Notes under the pieces: model-generated | What the model was told of the DNA's origin: nothing | Seen by the model: the letters and a program-made list of their open reading frames with translations, nothing else | Database searches by the model: none | Position numbers and translations under genes: made by a program | Shown: positions 51,556 through 60,387 of the stretch, piece by piece | Position numbering within the stretch: the stretch's first letter is position 1 | Layout of the letters: each line of letters begins with the position of its first letter | From: a virus | Direction: 5' to 3' (one strand) | IMG/VR virus record: IMGVR_UViG_3300010391_000174 | Location: 1-64,000 of that record | DNA length: 64,000 nucleotides

Positions 51556-51869
51556 AATATCTCAGGACCTACAGTCAATTTAGGGTCTGCCATTGACATG
51601 TGTTTATGTGCCGTTAATTCTTTTTCAATCCATATTGGTGGTACATAATCACCCTTTTCAGTCATAATTATTACTTCATATCCCATGTTTTTTACAACAC
51701 TAGCATGAAAATAAATTTCATATACACTTGCTACAGGATTTTGTGATTCAGGCACACAGAATATAAATTTCGATTTTTTATTTGAAATTCTATCTAATGA
51801 TGTTTTAATTTTTTCAAATTTTTCTGATTCAGTTTTTTGTGCTTCATTATTTAATAATTCTTCAGTCAT
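51549..51869 (-). CDS. Glycosyltransferase GT-B, N-terminal part (split)
   Basis: 106 residues. After a Glu/Lys-rich leader it shows Lys-Phe-Ile-Phe-Cys-Val-Pro, Tyr-Glu-Ile-Tyr-Phe-His-Ala-Ser and Gly-Tyr-Glu-Val-Ile-Ile-Met-Thr-Glu-Lys, the first Rossmann strands of a GT-B fold. It ends at Val-Gly-Pro-Glu-Ile-Leu-Trp just where the next frame begins Val-Ile-Pro-Glu-Val-Phe. Confidence 0.65.
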   Translation of the reverse strand: MTEELLNNEAQKTESEKFEKIKTSLDRISNKKSKFIFCVPESQNPVASVYEIYFHASVVKNMGYEVIIMTEKGDYVPPIWIEKELTAHKHMSMADPKLTVGPEILW

Positions 51870-51873
51870 TTTT

Positions 51874-52611
51874 TTATTTTTTATATTTAATTATTTTTTC
51901 GAAATCAGGATTGTCAATTAAATCGGCAATCTGCAGTACTTCTAATGAACCTGCTTTAATATTTTCATTGTAAGGTCTTTTTAATTTTATTAGCTTCTTA
52001 CCCCAAGGAGTGCCCAATTCTAAAATCTTTGGGTCTGTGGTGATAAGAACATCAACATTTTTCCACATATCCAGAGCATCATCAACAAAACAAATATTTT
52101 TGAATCTTGAAGTCATTTTACTCAAGAAAAAAAGTGTTGGTGGTATGCTGAATTGATTTTCAACAGAAAATAATGTAAATTCGGCATTATTATTATATTT
52201 TAAATAAAAATTTTTAACATGTAAATCCATACCCTTGTACATAATTGGTGCACTGGCATGAATTTCAAACACATAATCTTCATACATAAATCGATTATAT
52301 ACTTCTTTTGCACTTAATTTATTTTGTTCAGGTTTTTTAAATAAAAAAACATCAGCATTTGCTTCGCCAGTTTTTTCATCCACCTGATATTCAATCGGAC
52401 TAATTTCTTCTGGCATTTCTCCGGGTTCTTTTAATTCTTTTATTGCTTCAATAGTATTATTCCATTGATAATATTGAAAATAATCATAAACATATTGTTG
52501 TTCTTTTGGTATTCCTTCATCACCAAATTCTTGTGAATAAAATCTATCAAATTGAAGCCATTTTGCTCTAAGAACTTCATTAATATCAATACCTATTCTT
52601 ACATTACTCAT
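51874..52611 (-). CDS. HAD-like phosphatase / 5'(3')-nucleotidase fold
   Basis: 245 residues. The start Gly-Ile-Asp-Ile-Asn-Glu-Val is the HAD DxDx(T/V) loop variant, and Cys-Phe-Val-Asp-Asp-Ala near residue 184 is the acidic motif IV, with Lys-Lys-Leu-Ile-Lys-Leu further on. The second Asp of motif I is present at position 10 only as Asn, so nucleophile geometry should be checked. Located between glycosyltransferases and an unknown gene; nucleotide or sugar-phosphate hydrolysis is possible. Confidence 0.6.
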   Translation of the reverse strand: MSNVRIGIDINEVLRAKWLQFDRFYSQEFGDEGIPKEQQYVYDYFQYYQWNNTIEAIKELKEPGEMPEEISPIEYQVDEKTGEANADVFLFKKPEQNKLSAKEVYNRFMYEDYVFEIHASAPIMYKGMDLHVKNFYLKYNNNAEFTLFSVENQFSIPPTLFFLSKMTSRFKNICFVDDALDMWKNVDVLITTDPKILELGTPWGKKLIKLKRPYNENIKAGSLEVLQIADLIDNPDFEKIIKYKK

Positions 52612-52885
52612 TCTTTTTTTCTTTTAATATCTCCAATTGATTTTGAAGTTCTTCTCGTAATTTTTTCATCATTTCCATATTTTCTCTGATTAATTCTTCA
52701 TTAGTAATATATTCTGGGTTAATACATTCAATCCTTGTATCGGGTGATTGTGTTGGAATAATAATTATTTCGCCTTGAAATGTTTCTGGCGAAATTCTTC
52801 GACATATTTTATGAACAAATTCTTCAATATCTTCTGAACGGATTCCAGCAACGCCCACATAAATAACTAAAATTTTATTCTCCAT
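52604..52885 (-). CDS. Hypothetical phage protein
   Basis: 93 residues. The N-terminal half is alpha/beta (Ile-Leu-Val-Ile-Tyr-Val-Gly, then Ile-Ile-Ile-Ile-Pro-Thr-Gln) and the C-terminal half a Glu/Lys coiled coil. It overlaps the HAD-like gene by 8 bases. First gene of the minus-strand glycosylation cluster. No family recognised. Confidence 0.6.
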   Translation of the reverse strand: MENKILVIYVGVAGIRSEDIEEFVHKICRRISPETFQGEIIIIPTQSPDTRIECINPEYITNEELIRENMEMMKKLREELQNQLEILKEKKNE

Positions 52886-53010
52886 ATTAATATTTTTATT
52901 TAATGTTTTACTTTAAATATTAAAATGATATTAAAACAATATCAGAATGATATCATATAGTAATACGTATATTAATTTAAAATCTTGAATTATGCAGAAA
53001 TTTTTTTTAT

Positions 53011-53020
53011 AGTATTTATT
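53011..53020 (+). promoter_or_regulatory. Late-type promoter motif AGTATTTATT
   Basis: 35 bases before the tail chaperone ATG. Confidence 0.65.
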
Positions 53021-53045
53021 AAAAAACAATAAAAATTTATAAATT

Positions 53046-53981
53046 ATGAATAATGACCTAAAAAAAGAACGTCTTCCAGATTCACCGCTAAAAGAAAGTA
53101 TTTCTGAAGTATTAAAAAAATATAAAGAAGGAACTGGTAATATTAACGAAGAAAAAATTCCAACAGTAATTGGTAATGCAATACCAAAACCATTTGTTTT
53201 TAATCCACAGGAATTTGAAAGGGCAATGTCGAAAGAAACTGACCCAGATTTAATGACTTCTTATGAAACAGTTAAATTACCATCAAAAGGTAAATTTTAT
53301 GCACATGGTATCTCAGAAGTTAGTGTTGAATATATGACTTCTAAAGACGAGGATTTGCTTACAACTCCATCATTAATTGATGGTGGTAATCTTATAAATA
53401 TTTTATTAAAAAGAAAAGTTAAAACACCAGAAATTATTATTGAAGACTTATTGGCTGGTGATAGAAATGCAATTATTTTGTTTCTTCGTACTTCAAGTTA
53501 TGGTGCAGATTATAGTGTACAAGTAACTGACCCAAGAACAGGTATACAATTTCCATCAAAAGTTGATTTGCTTAAATTAAACTATAAAGAGCCTAAAGAA
53601 TTTCCAGACCAATATGGTCATTTTACTGTTGAAATACCAATGCGTAAAAAAACCATTACATTTAAATTAATAAGTTCTGGTGAAGACAATCAATTATTTA
53701 AAAAAGCCGAAGCAATTAAAGAAGCATATCATGAAGAATATAGCCAATACAGTACAATGAAATTAAAAGCACATATTATTGCAATTAATGAAAAAACTGA
53801 TAGGTCATATGTTGATAAATTTGTTGATGCAATGCCAGCACTCGATTGTCTTACAATTCGTAGAAAAATTATGGATGTGAGTCCTGATGTTGATATGAAA
53901 TATGAGTTTGCAACTAAAGATGGATATAAATTTGATGCTTATTTATCTCTAGGTCTGGATTTTTTTTTCCCCGCAACTTAG
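53046..53981 (+). CDS. Tail assembly chaperone / baseplate assembly protein (gp26-like), zero-frame product
   Basis: 311 residues ending at TAG 53979-53981. The centre (Val-Lys-Leu-Pro-Ser-Lys-Gly-Lys-Phe-Tyr, Thr-Ser-Lys-Asp-Glu-Asp-Leu-Leu, Leu-Leu-Ala-Gly-Asp-Arg-Asn-Ala, Leu-Arg-Thr-Ser-Ser-Tyr-Gly) resembles the T4 gp26/baseplate-chaperone family. It sits directly upstream of the tape measure gene, the usual place of tail chaperones. An eight-T run and a GC hairpin overlap the stop, and the -1 frame continues into a 59-codon frame, so a longer 377-residue fusion is likely made too. Confidence 0.8.
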   Translation: MNNDLKKERLPDSPLKESISEVLKKYKEGTGNINEEKIPTVIGNAIPKPFVFNPQEFERAMSKETDPDLMTSYETVKLPSKGKFYAHGISEVSVEYMTSKDEDLLTTPSLIDGGNLINILLKRKVKTPEIIIEDLLAGDRNAIILFLRTSSYGADYSVQVTDPRTGIQFPSKVDLLKLNYKEPKEFPDQYGHFTVEIPMRKKTITFKLISSGEDNQLFKKAEAIKEAYHEEYSQYSTMKLKAHIIAINEKTDRSYVDKFVDAMPALDCLTIRRKIMDVSPDVDMKYEFATKDGYKFDAYLSLGLDFFFPAT

Positions 53982-53986
53982 CGGGG
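53960..53986 (+). promoter_or_regulatory. -1 programmed ribosomal frameshift signal
   Basis: In the zero frame, GAT TTT TTT TTC CCC presents U_UUU_UUU and U_UUU_UUC slippery heptamers (53960-53969). A perfect 6-bp G+C stem CCCCGC-AACTTA-GCGGGG (53969-53986) follows, with the zero-frame TAG partly in its loop. The -1 frame has no stop from 53960 through to the downstream frame. The stem starts closer to the slip site than usual. Confidence 0.7.
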
Positions 53987-53998
53987 GAATATAAAAAA

Positions 53999-54178
53999 AT
54001 GGTGAATGAAGAAATTTTTATATTAATTCATCATGCTAACTTTCAAGCAGATTATATTGAAAATTTACCCGTATATCGCAGACGACACTTTTTATTTTTA
54101 TTACAAAAAGAAAATGATGAAATAGAACGTTTGCAAGAACAAGCAAGAAACAAAAATAATTTTAGACCAAGAAAATAA
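53999..54178 (+). CDS. Frameshift extension (T-like part) of the tail chaperone
   Basis: 59 codons from ATG 53999, in the -1 frame relative to the gene ending at 53981; the upstream -1 frame is open back through the slippery site. The product has Ala-Asn-Phe-Gln-Ala-Asp-Tyr-Ile-Glu-Asn-Leu-Pro-Val-Tyr-Arg-Arg-Arg and a coiled-coil end, like the T part of phage G/GT chaperones. Independent translation from the ATG is also possible. The tape measure gene starts 41 bases later. Confidence 0.7.
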   Translation: MVNEEIFILIHHANFQADYIENLPVYRRRHFLFLLQKENDEIERLQEQARNKNNFRPRK

Positions 54179-54192
54179 AAATTCTTGGTCTT

Positions 54193-54202
54193 TGTATTTA
54201 TA
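54193..54202 (+). promoter_or_regulatory. Late-type motif TGTATTTATA
   Basis: 27 bases before the tape measure ATG; one mismatch from consensus. Confidence 0.55.
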
Positions 54203-54219
54203 TCTATACTGATACTTAA

Positions 54220-56691
54220 ATGGCAGCCGATAAAAAAACAGTACAAGAACTTCTTGATTTACAGAAACAATTAAATGTAGAACTTGATAGAGAAATTTCT
54301 AATGCTAAAGCAATGCGTGATTATAATACTGCCAGAGCATTGGAAGCCGATAAAATTGCTGCTAATCAAAGAATTATTAATGAGTTAAGGTCTCAAGAAC
54401 TTGATTTAACAATTGATGAAAGAAAACAATTAATTGATATTGAAAAAAAACAAAAAGATATTAATACTCAACTTAATCAAGAAAAAAATTCAAGACAAAG
54501 AATATCTAATATTCTTGGTGAAGCAAATCGTCAATTAAAACTTGGTTGGCAATATCTTCAACAATCAGATAAAATAATTCGTCAAACCATTCTTAATCTC
54601 GGTTTAAGTGGAACTAAAGCTGAAATGATGCGTAGTTCATTTGAACAATCTGCTGGATTTGTTGCGAGAATCGGTGGTAGTCTTGAAGATGTTCAGGGTA
54701 TTATGACGGGTTATGCTGATGAAACAGGGAGAGCACGTGTACTATCTGCTGAAATGGTTAAAGATATTGCACTTATAGGTAAAGGTACTGGTTTGGGTAT
54801 TGAACAGGCAACAAGACTTGGTGCACAATTTGAATTAATGGGTTTTGATGCTAAATCAACAATGGATTATGTTCAGGGTGTTGTCGATACCACAGAGAGA
54901 ATGGGTGTTAATACAACCAAAGTACTTAAAGTCGTTAATGATAATTTTAAAAAATTAAATACCTATACTTTTCAACAAGGTGTTAAAGGTTTTGCACAAA
55001 TGGCAAGTTATGCCGAAAAGTTCAGAATTGATATAACTCAGGCATTAAGTGCTGCAGATGTTGCTAAAAATCTTGAAGGTGCTATTGGATTAGCTGCTCA
55101 ATTACAAGTAATGGGTGGTGAATTTGCAAAGACAGACCCTTTTGAAATGCTTTTCTTAGCACATAATGACCCTGCAAAATTTACAGAAAAAATTGCAGAT
55201 ATGACCAAAGGTGTTGTAACCTTTAGAAAAATGGCAGATGGTAGTTTTGAAAAGTTTATAAGTCCTGCTGACCGTGATAGACTTGCTGCTGTTGCCAAAT
55301 CTTTGGGAATGGAAGCCAGTGAATTAACACAAATAGCTGAAAGACAAGCTGAAGTACAGAAAATGCGTCAGCAAATGGCTGGTATGGGCATTACTAAGTC
55401 TGAGAAAGAACTTATTGAAGGTGCTGCAATATTTAACAAACAAAGTGGTAGATTTGAAGTTATGCTTGCAGGTAGAATGAAAGATGTTGCCACATTAAGT
55501 AAAGAACAAGCAAATAGTTTTGTAAAAGAAAGTAAATCTCTGGAAGCACGAGCACTAGAAGCTCAGACATTTGAAGATGCATTTAAAGCTACAATAAATG
55601 AATTAAAATCAGCATTGCTGCCAATATTAAGAGCAGTGAATGGTGTATTAGTTGCAATTAGACCAACAGTTATTAAACTTACTGAATTTTTCACTGAAGG
55701 TCCTGCAGCATGGGCAAAAGTAGCTGCATTATTTTTAGGTGTTGGGGTAATGTGGAAAGGAATTTTACAACCATTCATGCAAAAAATGGGTGCTGCAACA
55801 ATTGGTAAAGTAGCAACAAGAGTGCGTGGCGGTGTTGCCACACCTACTGGTGTAGGTGGTGGTACTGCAGGTGGTGGAATGATGAATAAAATAAGCGGTA
55901 AAGCAATGGCAGGTGCGGGTGCAGGTATTGGTGCTGCTGCTTTGGGTGTTGGTGCAGGTATTGGTGCTGCTGCTGCGGGTATTAGTTTATTGGCAAATGC
56001 AATGAGTAAATTAGATGAAAAACAAGCTGAAACATTAAAAAGTGTTGTTAAAACTCTTGGCTGGTTTATTCTTGGTGGTGTTGGTGTTGCAATAGCAATC
56101 GCAGCTATTGGTGCTGCAGGTGGTGCAGTTGCTGTACCCTTAATAGCATTTGGTGGTGCAATCGCATTAATTGGCGCAGGTATTGGTATTGCTGCTGCAG
56201 GTATTGGTTTCATGGGAATGGGATTAGCTAAACTTGTTGAAAATAGTAAAGGTGCTGGTGAAGATATGCCAAAAGTTGCTCTTGGAATTGCTGGCATTGC
56301 TGCTTCGATGGGTATGGCTACATTGGCATTGCCCGGAGCAATTGGAATGTCATTAGCTGTAAGGTCAATAGGAAAACACGCTCCTGCACTTGCTCAAGTA
56401 GGTGCTGCTTTTAAAGAAATTAATACAACATTATCTGGAAGTAAAGAAAATTTTCTTGCAGTTCAAAATGCGGTTGAAAGTATATCAAAAATGAATGTAA
56501 AGGGTGGTGGCGCACTTTCGGACTTAGCAAATATGTTAAAAAAACCATTAAAAGTTGAATTTGTTGATAAACAAGTAGCTGTTGTTAGTAATATTACTAT
56601 GATGATTGATGGTCAGAAAATGTTTCAGAAAACCTATAATCCACAAGCTGCTGTACAAAAACATGAAGACCTGAGAATAGGAAAAGGTTAA
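54220..56691 (+). CDS. Tail tape measure protein
   Basis: 823 residues. The first 100 residues are a long coiled coil. The middle (100-430) has Gly-Leu-Gly-Ile-Glu-Gln-Ala-Thr, Gln-Val-Met-Gly-Gly-Glu-Phe-Ala and a tail-measure-like helical array. Residues about 530-720 are very Ala/Gly/Ile-rich with several hydrophobic helices, as in tape measures that insert in the host membrane. It determines tail length; by family experience about 1.5 angstrom per residue of the helical part would give a tail near 120 nm. Placement after the chaperone fits. Confidence 0.88.
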   Translation: MAADKKTVQELLDLQKQLNVELDREISNAKAMRDYNTARALEADKIAANQRIINELRSQELDLTIDERKQLIDIEKKQKDINTQLNQEKNSRQRISNILGEANRQLKLGWQYLQQSDKIIRQTILNLGLSGTKAEMMRSSFEQSAGFVARIGGSLEDVQGIMTGYADETGRARVLSAEMVKDIALIGKGTGLGIEQATRLGAQFELMGFDAKSTMDYVQGVVDTTERMGVNTTKVLKVVNDNFKKLNTYTFQQGVKGFAQMASYAEKFRIDITQALSAADVAKNLEGAIGLAAQLQVMGGEFAKTDPFEMLFLAHNDPAKFTEKIADMTKGVVTFRKMADGSFEKFISPADRDRLAAVAKSLGMEASELTQIAERQAEVQKMRQQMAGMGITKSEKELIEGAAIFNKQSGRFEVMLAGRMKDVATLSKEQANSFVKESKSLEARALEAQTFEDAFKATINELKSALLPILRAVNGVLVAIRPTVIKLTEFFTEGPAAWAKVAALFLGVGVMWKGILQPFMQKMGAATIGKVATRVRGGVATPTGVGGGTAGGGMMNKISGKAMAGAGAGIGAAALGVGAGIGAAAAGISLLANAMSKLDEKQAETLKSVVKTLGWFILGGVGVAIAIAAIGAAGGAVAVPLIAFGGAIALIGAGIGIAAAGIGFMGMGLAKLVENSKGAGEDMPKVALGIAGIAASMGMATLALPGAIGMSLAVRSIGKHAPALAQVGAAFKEINTTLSGSKENFLAVQNAVESISKMNVKGGGALSDLANMLKKPLKVEFVDKQVAVVSNITMMIDGQKMFQKTYNPQAAVQKHEDLRIGKG

Positions 56692-56824
56692 TTTTATTTA
56701 ATTTCTCACCTAATATCTAATACTTCCAATACTAATACTAAATAATTTAAAAATATTTTCGTGTTTTTGTAAAAACATAGTGATAATGTGAAAAAAAAAT
56801 TGTAACTTTGACAAGTTTTTTGCT

Positions 56825-56876
56825 AAACTTTAGCGGACTGTCTTCAGAGACAGAAAGTTAAAATCGCTCAAACTTT
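56825..56876 (+). ncRNA. Candidate structured RNA with alternative hairpins
   Basis: AACTTT (56826-56831) pairs with AAAGTT (56854-56859), enclosing CTGTCT-TCAG-AGACAG (56838-56853). The bulge AGCG (56832-56835) can pair with CGCT (56865-56868). AAAGTT can instead pair with AACTTT (56871-56876), which is followed by T-rich sequence. Mutually exclusive pairings of this kind are typical of attenuators, but this is a by-eye fold. Confidence 0.35.
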
Positions 56877-57133
56877 TTCTTCGTTATTTCAAACCAAAGA
56901 ACAAAATTACAAGATTTGTTATTCAATTCTTTGAATTCAATAAAAATTTGACAATATAGGATAATTATATTCATTTTCTTCAAAAATTCAAAAATAATAC
57001 TTTCTTACTTAATATTCAATAATTTTTATTTATTATACCCAATAATGGTTTAATAAAAAGAATATATTTAACAAAATCACGTTTAAACGGTTTTATCCAA
57101 AGGTAAATATAGTATTAAAAAAATCATTCTGCA

Positions 57134-57143
57134 AGTATTTATA
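57134..57143 (+). promoter_or_regulatory. Late-type promoter motif AGTATTTATA
   Basis: 20 bases before the ATG at 57154. Confidence 0.65.
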
Positions 57144-57153
57144 AAAAAAATTA

Positions 57154-60100
57154 ATGATAACTAACGGTTATACTACTTCGAGATTATTAACAAATTCTAA
57201 TAATATTAGAAATGTATTGTCTACCCGTAACTTATATACTCCTGATGTTGAATATCCTAATACTAATCAGAATTCAGTAAATAGAACAGTTGAAGCAATT
57301 AATAGCGTTATTACTGCAATTATACCATTTAAATCATTTAATTTAAAAAATACAATATTTGGTAGACTTGTAACTGATAGCACTCCATTAACCGAGATTG
57401 GGTTAATTATGTTAGGCAAACAATTTGCATTAAATGCAATGTCCCATCTTTCACAGCAAGTACTTCCAATTATTAAAATTTCAAATTTATTTGATGGTAG
57501 TAAGGACACAAAACTTTTCACAAAAAGAATTGACCTTAGAATTACAAAAAAAGAAGATGATACTAACTTTGAAAATTTTCTCGATAAAGTCATATATTAT
57601 TATCCAGCAAAAGATTATCCATTTACTAAAACCGCAAAAAATGCAGATTTTATAAGAAATACTGGTACGGGGCAATTAAACTTTTTATATTCAGCAATTA
57701 ATCAAAACATTTATAAACAAAATGACACAACATTAATTGATTATGGTGATATTGCTCAAAATCCAATTCAACCACGTGATAATATAACTGATAATAAAAT
57801 ATTTTTTAATTTTAGTAGTTCATTAGCATATCCATATATGATTAAACATCCTAATGTTGTCGCTGAAGATATTGCTAATAATAATATGAGTAGTTCGTAT
57901 TCATTAACTACAAATAATGGTCAGGAATATGCTCCAAATGCTGATTTTATAAATAATAATTTTGGTACAACAAATAAAACTGAAGTATATGGAGAAGGTG
58001 TTAAGGGGTCGTTCAATGATTGGATAGATACTAATACAGAATTTGTTGATGATAATATTCAGAACAAATTAGTTTGGGGTAGAGATGGTGTTGAAAAAGA
58101 CGCTAATGAAAGATTAGCTCAATTACATGGTGATTCTGATAGAGAAATAAATAATTTAAATAATATTGAATCATTAAGTAATTTTAAAATTAGGGGTGGA
58201 TTATTAGAATATACTAGAAATTTATTAAATGCAACTGAAGGTCAGGTTGGTGATATAACAAGAAAAGCATTTAGAACTAATGATAAATTAGTTGGTTTTA
58301 ATGGTTCTGGATTATGGAGAGCAAATTTTAGTAAATATGTTAAATACGGTGGTGCTGCTGGCAAACAGGGTATTCGTCAACACACAACATTAGACCAATA
58401 CGATAGATTCGCCAAAGCAATTAGATTTAATGGTAATAAAGTATATGGTGGAAATCCAAATTCAGTAATATACGATTCGGTTTTACCACGTATTCATCCA
58501 AGTCTTGATAAAATTGATAATAAAGATGTATTAAATAATAAGAACTTAATGTTTAGTATCGAAAATCTTGCGGTAGGCGTTATAAGTAAAGATACATATG
58601 GTATTATGGATGATGAATTTGGTTCACCAATTCCATTGAGTGAAGTGGGACCATTCAATGGTCGTATTATGTGGTTTCCACCATATAATATGGAAATAAA
58701 TGAAGTGGCAAGCGCAAAATACGAATCAACTGTTATGGTTGGTAGAAATGAACCAATTTATAATTACATTAATTCAGAAAGAAGTGGAACACTTGCATTT
58801 ACATTAATTGTGGATTATCCACAACAATTGAAGAATTTTAGAGGACAAAATAAACAAAAAGAAATTGCAGAATTTTTTGCCTTTGGTGGCGATATTGCAC
58901 CCGATTTGATAACAACAGTTCCAAATTTAGAAAAAAAACAGCAAGACCTTATAACAGATATTTCTAAAATTGGTGATAAAAAGGAAATTATTGAACCTAA
59001 ATTAATAAAACCTCAAGATATTAAAATTGTGTTTCCTAACGATGTACCAAGAGTAGGTGATGATGTCAATACAATTATTGATGATATGTATATAAAATAT
59101 CATTATGAAATTATTGGTAATTGTATTTCATCAGATGGAACTGCATTTGGATTAAATCAAAAAATATATTTTATTACTGGCTTAACAAAAGTGGGTGAAA
59201 ATTATATACTTAATGACCCTGCAATTACGGGTGGAAGTTTTTCACAATATTCACAAGCTGGAATCAAAGACCAATTTGGAGATTGTTTTTTAAATCAAAA
59301 ACTTAAAGAAGTTTTTGGTAATGAAGATATTAGACCATATTATAGTGTTTCTATTTATGGTAGTGCTTCTAAATTATTTACAGAATTAAATCCAAATGAT
59401 ATTCCAGCAGGAATTGCATATAATAATGCGCTGGGTAAAAGAAGAGCAGATGCTGTAATTAATTTTATTAAAAAAAGACTGGAAGCCATGTTTGGTAAGA
59501 GCATTGCTGATGGAATTGAAGTTACGTACTTTGGAACAGGCACTATTGGTGATGCTGAATCAATTGTTAGTAATGCAACAAAAGCAGCAATACCGGAAGA
59601 AGATACTAAAAATGAAAGGTATGCTTTAATTAAGATAGAAAGGAAGACAAAGCCGATTGAAACTAAAAATAGTAAATTAACACCAGATGAAGCATTAACT
59701 GTTCAACAAAAACAAATTGAAATTGATAAACTTCAGGATAGAATAAATCAAATTAAATCAATCGACAATATTAATATTTTGAATGAAAGAAAAGGTAGTC
59801 AAAGTAATACTGTAGAAGATGGCGCAATACTTACTGGTTTTAAATCAGTTAGTGGTAATTATTATTATCCTGTATTTCATACACAAACACCCGAAGATTT
59901 TCATAAGAGATTAACGTTTTTACAACAATGTACAAGACAGGGTGCAGCAAAAAGATTTAGTAGTGCTGATGCAGACGGTAATTTAACGGCAAGAAATTCG
60001 GTCTTTGGTCGTCAACCTATTTGTATATTGAGAATTGGTGATTTTTTCTATACAAAAATAATTATTGAGACTGTAACTGTTGATTATCATGATACCACAT

Positions 60101-60387
60101 GGGATATGAATCCCGAAGGTTTTGGTATGCAACCCATGATTGCAAATGTTACTATGAGTATTAAGATAATTGGTGGTCAATCATTGAAAGGACCTATCGA
60201 TGCACTTCAAAATGCGGTATCATATAATTATTATGCTAATTCAACATTCACAAATACAGGTATTTATTCATTGCCATCTAAAGTAGCTAATGAACAAGAT
60301 AGTTATAATGTTGGTATATTGGCTTCGAAGGTAAAGAATATAGGAACTGCATTTGATGAATTACAAAAGAAAAAAACTGAAAAATAA
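57154..60387 (+). CDS. Baseplate protein with an embedded OmpA-like peptidoglycan-binding domain
   Basis: 1077 residues. Residues about 500-580 (Met-Trp-Phe-Pro-Pro-Tyr-Asn-Met, Asn-Glu-Pro-Ile-Tyr-Asn-Tyr, Glu-Arg-Ser-Gly-Thr-Leu) form the beta domain found in contractile-tail baseplate/tube-cap proteins. Residues about 705-830 look like an OmpA C-terminal domain: Val-Ser-Ile-Tyr-Gly-Ser-Ala-Ser, Asn-Asn-Ala-Leu-Gly-Lys-Arg-Arg-Ala-Asp-Ala-Val, and a final Ala-Leu-Ile-Lys-Ile strand. The last 170 residues return to the baseplate fold. It is co-transcribed with a gp53/LysM-like gene through a TAATG overlap. Confidence 0.75.
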   Translation: MITNGYTTSRLLTNSNNIRNVLSTRNLYTPDVEYPNTNQNSVNRTVEAINSVITAIIPFKSFNLKNTIFGRLVTDSTPLTEIGLIMLGKQFALNAMSHLSQQVLPIIKISNLFDGSKDTKLFTKRIDLRITKKEDDTNFENFLDKVIYYYPAKDYPFTKTAKNADFIRNTGTGQLNFLYSAINQNIYKQNDTTLIDYGDIAQNPIQPRDNITDNKIFFNFSSSLAYPYMIKHPNVVAEDIANNNMSSSYSLTTNNGQEYAPNADFINNNFGTTNKTEVYGEGVKGSFNDWIDTNTEFVDDNIQNKLVWGRDGVEKDANERLAQLHGDSDREINNLNNIESLSNFKIRGGLLEYTRNLLNATEGQVGDITRKAFRTNDKLVGFNGSGLWRANFSKYVKYGGAAGKQGIRQHTTLDQYDRFAKAIRFNGNKVYGGNPNSVIYDSVLPRIHPSLDKIDNKDVLNNKNLMFSIENLAVGVISKDTYGIMDDEFGSPIPLSEVGPFNGRIMWFPPYNMEINEVASAKYESTVMVGRNEPIYNYINSERSGTLAFTLIVDYPQQLKNFRGQNKQKEIAEFFAFGGDIAPDLITTVPNLEKKQQDLITDISKIGDKKEIIEPKLIKPQDIKIVFPNDVPRVGDDVNTIIDDMYIKYHYEIIGNCISSDGTAFGLNQKIYFITGLTKVGENYILNDPAITGGSFSQYSQAGIKDQFGDCFLNQKLKEVFGNEDIRPYYSVSIYGSASKLFTELNPNDIPAGIAYNNALGKRRADAVINFIKKRLEAMFGKSIADGIEVTYFGTGTIGDAESIVSNATKAAIPEEDTKNERYALIKIERKTKPIETKNSKLTPDEALTVQQKQIEIDKLQDRINQIKSIDNINILNERKGSQSNTVEDGAILTGFKSVSGNYYYPVFHTQTPEDFHKRLTFLQQCTRQGAAKRFSSADADGNLTARNSVFGRQPICILRIGDFFYTKIIIETVTVDYHDTTWDMNPEGFGMQPMIANVTMSIKIIGGQSLKGPIDALQNAVSYNYYANSTFTNTGIYSLPSKVANEQDSYNVGILASKVKNIGTAFDELQKKKTEK

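Larger units (their letters stand above)
56692..57153 (+). other. 462-base gene-free stretch with a structured element and a late promoter
   Basis: No convincing open frame. It holds the candidate RNA structure at 56825-56876, an A/T-rich segment with CACGTTTAAACGG near 57080, and the late motif at 57134. This is the longest non-coding gap in the structural region. Confidence 0.6.

Noticed and set aside
53969-53986. CCCCGC/GCGGGG hairpin as a terminator after the chaperone gene
   Set aside because: The T-run precedes rather than follows the stem on the plus strand, and an open frame plus the tape measure follow downstream.
55563-56297. Antisense Pro/Ala-rich frame opposite the tape measure gene
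   Set aside because: Shadow of the Ala/Gly-rich hydrophobic region on the coding strand.
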